Assembly: GCF_015100155.1 (NCBI RefSeq) | Contig: NZ_JACKZA010000004.1 | Span: forward strand, 1-64,000 | Length of the DNA stretch: 64,000 nt | From: Acidithiobacillus sp. HP-2 | GTDB lineage: Bacteria; Pseudomonadota; Gammaproteobacteria; Acidithiobacillales; Acidithiobacillaceae | Direction of reading: 5' to 3' | In this document: positions 1 to 7,707 of the stretch, one piece after another | Layout: every line of letters starts with the position of its first letter | Numbering within the stretch: the stretch's first letter is position 1 | The notes under the pieces: generated by a model | Told to the model about the DNA's origin: nothing | The model's input: only the letters and a program-made list of their open reading frames with translations | Database searches by the model: none | Made by a program: the position numbers and the translations under genes

Positions 1-246
1 CAACTCCACCTCGGACAGCAGTGCCGTTTCCACCACCGCTGCCAACTTGGACTCGGCAGACCAACACTCTGCGGTCTTCTTGGTCACTGCACTCATCGTC
101 CCACTCGCTATCGCCTGCTTACGCCAATGGTACAGCGTCACATCAGAAATCCCTTCCTGTTTGGCCAGTTCTGGCACAGATAAACTGGTGGGCGGTAACA
201 TCTTCTGCAATACAGCGGCCTTACGTTCTGCTGAATAACTCTTCAT
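1..246 (-). mobile_element. IS3-type transposase OrfA, N-terminal part (runs off the window)
   Basis: The minus strand is open from an ATG at 246 to the window edge, giving 82 residues that begin MKSYSAERKAAVLQKMLPP. Residues 20-45 form a helix-turn-helix (SVPELAKQEGISDVTLYHWRK) typical of the DNA-binding OrfA/Tnp_1 subunit of IS3-family elements, which recognises the terminal repeats. The catalytic DDE part would lie left of position 1. I could not place the inverted repeat; it should fall to the right of 246. Being cut by the window edge, it may be intact or a relic. Confidence 0.75.
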
Positions 247-482
247 CTCGATAATCCACTTTCCGCCCCCACCCTACACCTGACTCCATTTCAGAGAGGC
301 GACAACTACCCTGACACCGGGGGGAAGTCACAAGATGTCACCCAAAGAGTGTTGCCGCTGCCTATGCAGACATAGACGCAACCTTGGCCGGGTTTGGATT
401 CCGAGACCGAGTGAAACACAGGGGCATCAAAAAATGACCGGCCCCTGCTTTTTGTCTCATAAATGGCCGATCCAGGCAGTGA

Positions 483-686
483 CTGGTCCCCGTTCAATCA
501 AGGGACTACGAACCTGGTTGGCTCTTTCCATCAGACATGATGGTGCATTATGTCCCAACCAACAGGAAGGTCGTCCCATGTTATTCGGCATACCGTACTT
601 CGTTAGTTCGAGATAAAGTTGACGAATACTTCAAAGACCCCTTGAAACCAGTCCTCTGCCGAGAATTATTTGCTGGGCGGATTTAA
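483..686 (+). pseudogene. Unrecognised coding fragment in the accessory segment
   Basis: This open frame runs from just after a stop to a TAA at 684-686. It reads like genuine protein (SRDYEPGWLFPSDMMVHY, then RKVVPCYSAYRTSLVRDKVD, then EYFKDPLKPVLCRELF). The first ATGs are at 537 and 540, with no good ribosome binding site. The composition is balanced, with conserved-looking aromatic, Pro and Cys positions, unlike the Arg/Ser/Pro-rich shadow frames around it. I do not recognise the family. It is probably the C-terminal remnant of a gene broken by the neighbouring insertion. Outside it, 247-482 and 687-819 hold nothing I can support. Confidence 0.3.
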
Positions 687-819
687 CTCCACGTTACGGG
701 GCATCTTCCGATATAACAATAACAAAAAATAATAGCTCAACATAACAGACATAGAAATGAATATGCGAACACGCCGCATCCATAAAAAACACCCAAGGAT
801 AAATATCTAATCACGAATC

Positions 820-1302
820 TTAGCGGGATGATGCTGACCAATTTATATACATTTCCTTACCAACCTCTTGAAGTCCAAAATATTGGTAAAGTTTGATCGC
901 CTTTTCATTATGGCTGAATACATGCAGAGCAAATCCTGATGCTTCCATGTTTTTACAATTATCCATAATATGTTGCATTAATCGTTTGCCAAAACCTCGA
1001 TTCTGATATTTTTCATCGATAAAAAACCAGAGCAGGACGGCAGCTTGATGGGGTACTGCCGAATACCATGCACCACCTATCATCTTACCATCATATTGCG
1101 CTGAAACAAGATACTGGTGATTGTCACTTTGTCGGTCAATATTATCTAGCATCTGTATCTGTCCTTGCGTGATATTGTGAGCCGCTTCTTCGGAAAGAAG
1201 CATGACCTTTTGCAGTTCCGCACTATGGTAATCCACAAGACTGGACTTCATAACAGGTAAAAATTCTTTAGATATCTCCATAAATATCAAATTTGAACAC
1301 AT
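820..1302 (-). CDS. GNAT-family N-acetyltransferase
   Basis: The 160-residue protein has the GNAT fold. The acetyl-CoA pyrophosphate loop (motif A) is FFIDEKYQNRGFGKRLM near residues 93-109, followed by a helix and the motif B region with ...HNEKAIKLYQYFGLQEVGKEMY, the usual end of small-molecule or protein acetyltransferases. The substrate cannot be told from sequence. The start at 1302 has a GGAG ribosome binding site about 9 nt upstream. It lies 30 nt downstream of the TPR-sulfotransferase gene in the same direction, so the two may be co-transcribed. The gene is clearly more AT-rich than the core of the window, which suggests acquisition with its neighbour. Confidence 0.85.
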   Translation of the reverse strand: MCSNLIFMEISKEFLPVMKSSLVDYHSAELQKVMLLSEEAAHNITQGQIQMLDNIDRQSDNHQYLVSAQYDGKMIGGAWYSAVPHQAAVLLWFFIDEKYQNRGFGKRLMQHIMDNCKNMEASGFALHVFSHNEKAIKLYQYFGLQEVGKEMYINWSASSR

Positions 1303-1332
1303 GTTATCATCTCCAAATATAAGAACGATAAG

Positions 1333-2850
1333 CTATTCATAAAAAGTTAAATAAAACTCTTTATAACGATCAATGTTTTCTTTAAGGTTGCCAAGATTGC
1401 CTGAATATTTCTGCCATTTATTTATAGACGAATCATAAATAGGTTGTTGGACCTGATGCCGGCTTGAAGTATTAATGATATTTTTGTTAAGATGAACGTT
1501 AAGACATGAATCTTCGTATGGCAACCCGAGAAAGTCCAGCACGCAACGAAGTTTTTTCTCAGGACTTTTTACCATTTCTTCATATCTAACTATTAATATA
1601 TTTTTTTCAAACAGAAGCTTCCATTGTTCAAGAGCATACTGACTAAAGCAATAGAATCTGGCTAATTGATCGAAATCATGGCTATAAGAATGATCACCTG
1701 TCATATTCTGCTGATAAATTGACAGGCAATTATCAAGAGCATCACGCTCACAAAAAATTATTTTAGACTCAGGAAATAACAACATTATTGTTCCGATATA
1801 TAGAAAATTATGTGGCAACTTGTCAATCATGACCTGAAAACAAAAATCGTTAACAAGTGACGCACAATAATCTATATACGCTTTTCTTAGGATATAAGTA
1901 GATTCATAACTGTCTGACTCAATAAATTCTGATGAACGTATTTTGGTTGCGATCTCAGGAATTTCAGATAGCTCACCTAATCCCACTATTTGCGTGTGCA
2001 TATCGAGCATTTGATGCAGCAAACTAGTGCCTGAACGGGGCATGCCAACAATGAATACTGGCGTATAATCTAGCTTTTCAAATTTTAGTAATTTTGGCTT
2101 TATATTTTCATAGATTTTAATATCTGACTTTAAATTTCTTTCCATAGATGGAAAATCATAACATCCATAAATACTTTTCTGCACAGAATGTGCAGCATTG
2201 TATAACAAAAAAGACTTATCATATTCACCATAATGGTGATGATAATTAGCCCTAATAAATAAAACAGATATATATGCATCGTTTAGTTTTTTTTGTTCGT
2301 CAATGTCAGACTCTAAAATTACTTCTGGATCACTAATTTTTATTTTTTTTACCAATAAATAAGCATTTTCAAATTCGCCGCGAATAAGACACATCTCAGC
2401 TCTTGCAACAATAAAAAATGGATCTTTTGATGATGTTACAATAGGCATAAGCAACCATTCTTGTGCTTCATCATACTTACCTTGTCGACCTAACGCCTGA
2501 ACCAGATTAATAATCAAAGGTAATGAGTCTTCATGCTTGGTCTTTAGCAACTGTCTGTATAACTTTTCTGCTTTACTGTAATGCCCCATTCGTATCCACA
2601 GAGCTCCGAGATAAAAACGTGCACTAAAATTATTCTGATCATTTTTTAGAGCAACATTAAATGCCTCTTCTGCTTTATTGTAGTAGTGCATTCCGGATAA
2701 TACGCGCCCTAATAGAATGATTCCTTTTATATCATCTGGAAATTTCCCAAGATAATCAATAAGGCACGTTGCGGAAGAAGCATAGTCTCGGGAATTGAAA
2801 TAATCTTTTGCTTTAGAAAACAAAATTTTATTGTGTTTTTTATTGTTCAT
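1333..2850 (-). CDS. TPR-repeat sulfotransferase-family protein
   Basis: A 505-residue protein in two parts. Residues about 5-220 are a helical repeat array with TPR signatures (NKAEEAFNVALKNDQNNFSA; GHYSKAEKLYRQLL). Residues about 260-490 are a PAPS-dependent sulfotransferase domain. The 5'-phosphosulfate-binding loop is VFIVGMPRSGTSLLHQM near 266-281, and the 3'-phosphate-binding segment is FCERDALDNCLSIYQQ near 365-380. This architecture is widespread in proteobacteria as TPR/sulfotransferase protein; the acceptors are usually unknown. No signal peptide or membrane segment is seen, so it is probably cytosolic. Very AT-rich, with runs of Lys/Asn/Ile codons unlike the core genes, which suggests horizontal transfer. 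It may modify a polysaccharide, peptide or small molecule, but nothing nearby decides. Confidence 0.85.
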   Translation of the reverse strand: MNNKKHNKILFSKAKDYFNSRDYASSATCLIDYLGKFPDDIKGIILLGRVLSGMHYYNKAEEAFNVALKNDQNNFSARFYLGALWIRMGHYSKAEKLYRQLLKTKHEDSLPLIINLVQALGRQGKYDEAQEWLLMPIVTSSKDPFFIVARAEMCLIRGEFENAYLLVKKIKISDPEVILESDIDEQKKLNDAYISVLFIRANYHHHYGEYDKSFLLYNAAHSVQKSIYGCYDFPSMERNLKSDIKIYENIKPKLLKFEKLDYTPVFIVGMPRSGTSLLHQMLDMHTQIVGLGELSEIPEIATKIRSSEFIESDSYESTYILRKAYIDYCASLVNDFCFQVMIDKLPHNFLYIGTIMLLFPESKIIFCERDALDNCLSIYQQNMTGDHSYSHDFDQLARFYCFSQYALEQWKLLFEKNILIVRYEEMVKSPEKKLRCVLDFLGLPYEDSCLNVHLNKNIINTSSRHQVQQPIYDSSINKWQKYSGNLGNLKENIDRYKEFYLTFYE

Positions 2851-3307
2851 TTAGATAATTTATTAAAAAATTGTGTGATAAATAAAATAACATAAAGCTA
2901 TGTAGTCGTACATTGAAAAAGTGTGAACAAATGTAAATTTCAAGAATGTTAAACTGGTGATATGGGAAAATCTCTTAATATTTTAGAAGAGTCCAGGGAG
3001 GATCTTCACTATATAATTGAAAACTACAATTCTTAAGGTATCAACTACAACCGCCACGATAGCAGTTTATTGCCAGCCCCCGGATTGATAATCCACTGGT
3101 CTGAGCCACTCAACCTCCAGCAAATAAAGGCATTACCGTGCTGGTTACACACTTATTTCTGGCGCTTTGCCCAAAATTCGCCCAAGGGAACTGCAAAAAC
3201 CACCTGTTGGTGTCCCGTCGCCATAGAGTAGTGTATCCAGTCGAGCTAATGCCCTGTTCATTCGGAATATCCGCAGGTTGTTTGACTGGCTCGGCTAACC
3301 CAGTATT
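2851..3307. other. AT-rich intergenic stretch beside tRNA-Leu, no supported gene
   Basis: 457 bases separate the sulfotransferase start from the tRNA 3' end. A 24-codon ORF on the plus strand (2962-3036, MGKSLNILEESREDLHYIIE...) looks like protein but has no ribosome binding site. AT-rich sequence up to about 3045 switches to balanced composition nearer the tRNA. No direct repeat of the tRNA 3' end (an attR candidate) was found by eye inside the window. Confidence 0.4.
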
Positions 3308-3392
3308 TGGTGCGAAAGGGGAGACTCGAACTCCCACGCCGTGCGGCGCTGGAACCTAAATCCAGTGCGTCTACCAATTCCGCCACTCTCGC
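3308..3392 (-). tRNA. tRNA-Leu(UAG)
   Basis: On the minus strand the 85-nt sequence folds as a class II tRNA. The acceptor arm GCGAGAG pairs with CTTTCGC. The D-arm contains TGGTAGACGC. The anticodon stem CTGGA/TCCAG encloses loop TTTAGGT with anticodon TAG. There is a long variable arm and a T-arm with GTTCGAGTC. The encoded discriminator A is followed by CCA. It closely resembles the bacterial leucine tRNA reading CUN codons. Accessory DNA begins directly downstream of its 3' end. Confidence 0.95.
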
Positions 3393-3401
3393 TTACGCGC
3401 T

Positions 3402-3430
3402 ATCTTATGCGGAATAGTCCCTGGCGACAA
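3402..3430 (-). promoter_or_regulatory. Sigma70-type promoter for tRNA-Leu
   Basis: On the minus strand a TTGTCG -35 element (3425-3430) and a TAAGAT -10 element (3402-3407) are separated by exactly 17 bp. The -10 lies 9 bp upstream of the mature tRNA 5' end, as expected for a short leader. Confidence 0.6.
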
Positions 3431-3447
3431 TCATCGGAGTACCGAGC

Positions 3448-4077
3448 ATGAGCAAGTCACAGCAACCCCATCGTTTACGCCGTTTGCTGGCTGTGGAGTC
3501 GGCCCGGATCATGGCGGAGGAGGGCGTCGTGGATTTTCGGGTGGCCAAGGAAAAAGCGGCGCGGCGTTTGGGTGCGGGGGGGGATGCTCAGCACCACTGG
3601 CCGAATAATAGTGAGATAGAATCGGAATTACATGCCCGCCTGCAGCTTTTTCACGGACCTGCCCATGCGGTGGATTTGCGCGAACTGCGCGAGCGGGCGC
3701 TGAAAGCTATGCAGTGGCTGGAGGTGTTTCAGCCGCGTCTGACCGGCCCGGTGTTGAATGGTACGGCTACGCGCCATGCGGCAATTACCCTGCATTTATT
3801 TGCGGATGCCCCTGAGACGGTCATTTTCTTTTTGATGGATCAGAAAACGCCCTATGAAGAAAGCTGGCAGCGCCTGCATTTTGGCGATGCCCCGGCGCAA
3901 GATTATCCCTGCCTGAAAATTGACTACGTAGACACGGAGATTCGTCTGGTCATTTTTGCGCTGGATGAAGACCGGCGCAGTCCCGCTTCGCCTGTGGATG
4001 GAAAACCGGTGAAGCGTGCGACTGGTCAGCAATTGCGCAAAATGCTGGAGCAAGAGCAGCTGCAAAATGGACTTTGA
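3448..4077 (+). CDS. Conserved hypothetical protein, possibly nucleotidyltransferase-like
   Basis: 209 residues, soluble, with GGAG 8 nt before the ATG. The N-terminus is a basic helical region (HRLRRLLAVESARIMAEEG, then AKEKAARRLG). The centre has LNGTATRHAAITLHLFAD followed by VIFFLMDQKTPYEES. I recall similar proteins in gamma- and betaproteobacteria annotated only as hypothetical or nucleotidyltransferase-like because of this central strand-loop region. That is memory of the family, not proof. It stands alone, converging with the DMT transporter gene 19 nt away. The product is probably cytosolic. Confidence 0.65.
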   Translation: MSKSQQPHRLRRLLAVESARIMAEEGVVDFRVAKEKAARRLGAGGDAQHHWPNNSEIESELHARLQLFHGPAHAVDLRELRERALKAMQWLEVFQPRLTGPVLNGTATRHAAITLHLFADAPETVIFFLMDQKTPYEESWQRLHFGDAPAQDYPCLKIDYVDTEIRLVIFALDEDRRSPASPVDGKPVKRATGQQLRKMLEQEQLQNGL

Positions 4078-4095
4078 GAATCCAAAATTTTCGAT

Positions 4096-5016
4096 TTATT
4101 CCTGACCCGTTGGCACAATAGCGTTTTCCTGCTCACGAGGGCGCAGGTGTTGCCAACTGACCAAGGCGAGTGCGATAAAAATGCAGACCATTCCCACACC
4201 TTCCCAGCCTCCCGGGGTTTCTCCCAATTGCAGCCAAGCGGCAACGACACCAATCAGTGGCGCTGCCAGTGTGCCCATGCCCGCGATTCCGGAGGGCAGT
4301 TTCTGCAAGGCGTAGGCCCAGAGAAAATAGGCCAGAGCAGTACCGGGAATCGCATTATAAAGCAGGGCGCCGACAAATACGGGTGTCCAGTGAACCGTCA
4401 GTGGGTCAATAAATAGGGTCATGACAATCAGCCCGAGTCCGCCGAAAATGGTTTGCCACAAAGTGCTGTTGAATAAATCCATGTCGGGGGGCGCATAACG
4501 CTTTTGCCAGAGGGCGGAACTGGCCCACAAAATGCCTGAAATCAGTGCAATCACGCTGCCAGTCCATTCGCCGTCGAAACTCCAGGGCTTCAGAATGGCA
4601 ATCAGACCCAACAGGGCCAATAGCACGGCGGGCCATTGTAATCCGTGCAATTTCTCGCCGAGTAGAGGCCAGGCAAACACAATCAGCCAAAGCGGCATCA
4701 TGTAGACCAGAATGGCCGTTTTTCCGGCGCCGCCGTATTCCAGCGCCCAGAGAGCAAGCCCAATAAAACCGGTGGTTTGCAACAGGCCGAAGGGGATGAT
4801 ATAGCGGGCTGAGGGCATCCGCAGTGGTCTTTTCAGCCAGATGATCAGGGGAATCAGGACGATGACACTTAGCCAAACGCGCAGAGTGGCAAACAGCAGG
4901 GGTGGGCAGTCGCTTATGGCGACTTTCATGACGACCCAGTTATATCCCCAGATTATGGTCAACAGGGCCAGTGCAGCCAAGGGCCAGAGTGTCAGCGTTT
5001 TTTGGGGGGAAGACAT
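4096..5016 (-). CDS. DMT-superfamily (EamA) transporter
   Basis: An integral membrane protein with about ten transmembrane helices in two tandem EamA repeats, characteristic of drug/metabolite exporters (RhaT/YdcZ group). The first repeat begins LAALALLTIIWGYNWVVMKV, and the second includes SVIALISGILWASSALWQKR. I start it at MSSPQKT (5016) because the upstream in-frame Met would add a non-hydrophobic Trp/His-rich extension. It probably exports amino acids or related metabolites at the inner membrane; the substrate is not readable. It is a single gene, converging with the preceding hypothetical. Confidence 0.85.
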   Translation of the reverse strand: MSSPQKTLTLWPLAALALLTIIWGYNWVVMKVAISDCPPLLFATLRVWLSVIVLIPLIIWLKRPLRMPSARYIIPFGLLQTTGFIGLALWALEYGGAGKTAILVYMMPLWLIVFAWPLLGEKLHGLQWPAVLLALLGLIAILKPWSFDGEWTGSVIALISGILWASSALWQKRYAPPDMDLFNSTLWQTIFGGLGLIVMTLFIDPLTVHWTPVFVGALLYNAIPGTALAYFLWAYALQKLPSGIAGMGTLAAPLIGVVAAWLQLGETPGGWEGVGMVCIFIALALVSWQHLRPREQENAIVPTGQE

Positions 5017-5108
5017 CAGTCTGTGGCTCCAGAATGTAAAAACCGGGATAGCAACCCATCCCGGCAACCCACTTCATCTCTCCCTGTAGAGAAATAAGCG
5101 GCGGCGTT

Positions 5109-6182
5109 TTAGCGTAATTTGGCCCGATCGTATTGTTCTGGCCAGGGCAAGTCTACCCCCAGTTCACGGGCGGCGTGCAGGGGCCAGTAAGGATTGCGGA
5201 GTAATTCCCGGGCAAGGGCGATACCATCGGCCTGCTCTGTAACCAGAATATGTTCGGCCTGCATGGCCTCGGTAATCAGTCCGACGGCAACACTGGGTAA
5301 ACCGGTTTGTTCGCGTATTTGTTGCGCGAAGGGCGTCTGAAATCCAGGGCCAGCCGGAATGACGGCATCAGGTGTCATCCCGCCGCTGCTGCAGTCAATG
5401 ACGTCCACACCTCTTGCCTGCAACTGTTTGGCAAGAGCGACGGATTGTTCCAGATCCCAGCCACCGGGTACCCAGTCCGTGGCCGAAATTCGGACCCACA
5501 GTGGCAGATGGTCGGGCCAGACCGCGCGCACGGCATCGGTGATTTCCAGAGGCAGGCGCATCCGGTTTTCGAGGCTGCCACCATAGGCATCATCACGATG
5601 ATTGCTGATGGGCGAAAGAAAGCTGTGCAGGAGGTAGCCATGGGCCATGTGCAGTTCGAGGACTTCGAATCCGGCATGGAGCGCTCTTTGCGCAGCAGCC
5701 ACAAAGTCCTTGCGGACCTTTTCGATATCCTGAGCTGTCATTGCCTCGGGTACCGTGTGTGCCGGACTGAAAGGCAGCGGGCTGGGGCCATAAGGTTGCC
5801 AACCCTGTTCCGCATCAGGCGCGATGGGCGCGCCACCGGCAAAGGGAGCCTGAGTAGAGGCCTTGCGTCCGGCATGGGCAATTTGTATGGCAGCTACGGC
5901 TCCCTGATTTTTCATGAAGCGGACGATGGGTGCCAGAGCTTCGGCTTGGGGGTCATTCCAGATACCCAGATCGCGCGGAGAAATGCGACCCTCGGGACTT
6001 ACAGCGCTGGCTTCGGCCATGACCAGTCCGGCGCCACCCACCGCACGGCTGCCAAGATGGACCATATGCCAATCACTGGCTATCCCATCCGGGGTGGAGT
6101 ACTGACACATGGGTGCGACGACAATGCGGTTGCGCAGCGTGATGCTGCGCATTGTCCAGGGCGTGAACAGTTTGTGACTCAT
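5109..6182 (-). CDS. NADH:flavin oxidoreductase, YqjM-type Old Yellow Enzyme
   Basis: A 357-residue FMN-dependent ene-reductase that reduces the C=C bond of alpha,beta-unsaturated carbonyls with NAD(P)H. Family marks include RIVVAPMCQYSTPDG, with the YqjM-type redox-tuning Cys. HAGRKAS follows. The substrate-binding His pair lies in ELHMAHGYLLHSFLSP, followed by the NHRDDAYGGSLENR motif of the TIM barrel. The start at 6182 gives a 4-nt ATGA overlap with the dienelactone hydrolase gene, so the two are translationally coupled. Together with the TetR gene they form an apparent three-gene operon, probably induced by reactive electrophiles or unsaturated compounds (inference). Confidence 0.9.
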   Translation of the reverse strand: MSHKLFTPWTMRSITLRNRIVVAPMCQYSTPDGIASDWHMVHLGSRAVGGAGLVMAEASAVSPEGRISPRDLGIWNDPQAEALAPIVRFMKNQGAVAAIQIAHAGRKASTQAPFAGGAPIAPDAEQGWQPYGPSPLPFSPAHTVPEAMTAQDIEKVRKDFVAAAQRALHAGFEVLELHMAHGYLLHSFLSPISNHRDDAYGGSLENRMRLPLEITDAVRAVWPDHLPLWVRISATDWVPGGWDLEQSVALAKQLQARGVDVIDCSSGGMTPDAVIPAGPGFQTPFAQQIREQTGLPSVAVGLITEAMQAEHILVTEQADGIALARELLRNPYWPLHAARELGVDLPWPEQYDRAKLR

Positions 6183-6907
6183 GCCTGCCCTCCAAGATGC
6201 TGACTGAAATGATCCAGGGTGAGACGCCACCCTTCGGCGGCAGCTTCGGGGCGATAGCTGTCACGCGGGTCAGCAAAAAAACCGTGGGGGGCACCGGGGA
6301 ACAGTGTCAGGGTGTAACGCTTTTTGGCGGTGCTGAGGGCTGCGGCAATGCGGCCATGTTCCTCAGGAGTGATGGATTGATCTTCGGCTCCATAAAGCAG
6401 TAGCAGCGGAGCACGCATCTGTTCGACCAGATGCAGGAGCGGTTGGCGTCCGGCCGGGTCCTTATCCGGGGCAATACCACCGCCATAAAAGGCAACGGAC
6501 GCGCCGAGTTTATCCGCATGTACGGCATTGGCCATGAACGCAAAGCGGCCACCCATACAAAAGCCGACAGCGCCGATGGCGTGCTTCATGACTTCGGGAC
6601 GTTTTTGCAGTTCGGCTATGGCCAGCCCCGCTTCCTGCATGGCCAGATCATCTTTCAGGGTTTTAAGGTGCGCGATGGCATTTTCAAAGTCGGCATATTC
6701 GTACGTTTTACCATGATATAAATCGGGGACGATGGCACAGTATCCCGCTTTGGCAAATCGTTCGGCCACATCTTGAAAATGGCTGTTTACGCCAAAAGCT
6801 TCAATAAATATGACGACGCCGGGATACTGGCCATTGCTACCGGGGCGGGCGTACCAGGCACGAGGACCGTTTTCCAGTTGTAGCCATTCGGAATGCATTT
6901 CAGGCAT
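6179..6907 (-). CDS. Dienelactone hydrolase family protein
   Basis: 242 residues with the alpha/beta-hydrolase fold of dienelactone hydrolases. The nucleophile elbow GFCMGG carries the catalytic Cys, followed by LLLYGAEDQSI (Asp) and GAPHGF (His), completing a Cys-Asp-His triad. These enzymes open lactones or hydrolyse thioesters and esters; the true substrate here is unknown. Start chosen at the ATG at 6907, with a near-consensus AAGGAGGT 6-7 nt upstream; a GTG just before it is the alternative. Downstream the stop overlaps the start of the Old Yellow Enzyme gene. It lies about 55 nt downstream of the TetR gene. Confidence 0.9.
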   Translation of the reverse strand: MPEMHSEWLQLENGPRAWYARPGSNGQYPGVVIFIEAFGVNSHFQDVAERFAKAGYCAIVPDLYHGKTYEYADFENAIAHLKTLKDDLAMQEAGLAIAELQKRPEVMKHAIGAVGFCMGGRFAFMANAVHADKLGASVAFYGGGIAPDKDPAGRQPLLHLVEQMRAPLLLLYGAEDQSITPEEHGRIAAALSTAKKRYTLTLFPGAPHGFFADPRDSYRPEAAAEGWRLTLDHFSQHLGGQA

Positions 6908-6960
6908 CACTCTACCTCCTTATTCGCGTATGAAAAAAGGGAAGGGAAATTATTGCGGGG

Positions 6961-7578
6961 TCAGACAGCTAAAGATTTAATGTAAACTTGTAGTTGCCGG
7001 AGACAGCGTTGGTAGGCGGCGACGGATTGGGCATTTTTGCCCAGCCCGACACAGCCTTCAATGGAAGCGACAATATACAAGGCAATATCCTCGGGACTCG
7101 CGTCCGGACGGACCTGTCCTGCGGATTGACCTTCCTTGAGTGCCTGGGCGACCACTTCTACCCAGCGTTCAAGGATTTTTTGCAAACCTTGCCGAAATGA
7201 TTCATCGAGGGGACTCATTTCCTGAATCAGGTTGTTAAGGGGGCAGCCATAGCGAATGACCGATTCATCCGCCTGGGCAATTTTTTCTGCAATGAGATTG
7301 TACAACCCGTTGATCGGATTATCATGCTGGGCAAGCATGGTAAACCAGCGCTCTTCCAGTTGCGGTCCGATCACTTCTTCAATGACCGCGAGGCCAAGAT
7401 CGCGCTTGGTACCAAAATGATGATAAAGCGCCCCCTTGCTCACGGAAGTATTGGCGAGGATACGCTCCAGACTCGCGGCCTGAAAGCCGGATTCCAGAAT
7501 TTCGTGGTAAGCAGCATCCAGCAGGTCATTACGGGTCTGTTCGGGATTGCGCGTTTTGCGTTGAATCATGTTCATCAT
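6961..7578 (-). CDS. TetR/AcrR-family transcriptional repressor
   Basis: About 205 residues. The N-terminal helix-turn-helix, LERILANTSVSKGALYHHF, is a textbook TetR DNA-binding domain with the YHHF recognition-helix end, followed by a C-terminal all-helical ligand domain with an AefR/YcdC-like core. It heads an operon with the hydrolase and the ene-reductase. Three Met codons are clustered (7578, 7575, 7569), and the predicted transcription start is close to 7580, so the mRNA may be leaderless. A palindrome overlapping its own promoter implies autorepression. Confidence 0.9.
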   Translation of the reverse strand: MMNMIQRKTRNPEQTRNDLLDAAYHEILESGFQAASLERILANTSVSKGALYHHFGTKRDLGLAVIEEVIGPQLEERWFTMLAQHDNPINGLYNLIAEKIAQADESVIRYGCPLNNLIQEMSPLDESFRQGLQKILERWVEVVAQALKEGQSAGQVRPDASPEDIALYIVASIEGCVGLGKNAQSVAAYQRCLRQLQVYIKSLAV

Positions 7579-7586
7579 GGCGTTGG

Positions 7587-7615
7587 AAGATACCGACCAA
7601 ACGGTATATTGTCAA
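7587..7615 (-). promoter_or_regulatory. Promoter with embedded TetR operator
   Basis: On the minus strand a perfect TTGACA -35 (7610-7615) and a TATCTT -10 (7587-7592) have a 17-bp spacer. A perfect inverted repeat ATACCG-n6-CGGTAT at 7590-7607 covers the spacer and edge of the -10. That is the classic position for a TetR-family repressor to block RNA polymerase. The site also lies about 30 bp from the divergent dioxygenase-like promoter, so one operator might control both directions. Confidence 0.75.
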
Positions 7616-7643
7616 TTACCGGCTGCCAGCGGATACGTCCAGT

Positions 7644-7672
7644 TTGGGAAAATGCCTTAAGCGCGTTAGACT
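7644..7672 (+). promoter_or_regulatory. Candidate promoter of the dioxygenase-like gene
   Basis: TTGGGA (7644-7649) and TAGACT (7667-7672), four of six matches each, with a 17-bp spacer. They stand 35 bp upstream of the ATG at 7708 and point away from the TetR operon. Confidence 0.4.
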
Positions 7673-7707
7673 GATAACCAGCGTGTGAAGGCGAATTGGG
7701 GTGATGG

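Noticed and set aside
325-430. VapD-like reading (AAAYADIDATLAGFGFRDR)
   Set aside because: Resembles the start of VapD only over about 20 residues, with a stop soon after and no start; too short to call.
3110-3337. A minus-strand frame overlapping the tRNA-Leu gene
   Set aside because: It reads through the tRNA and its promoter-proximal DNA, without a start signal or recognisable sequence.
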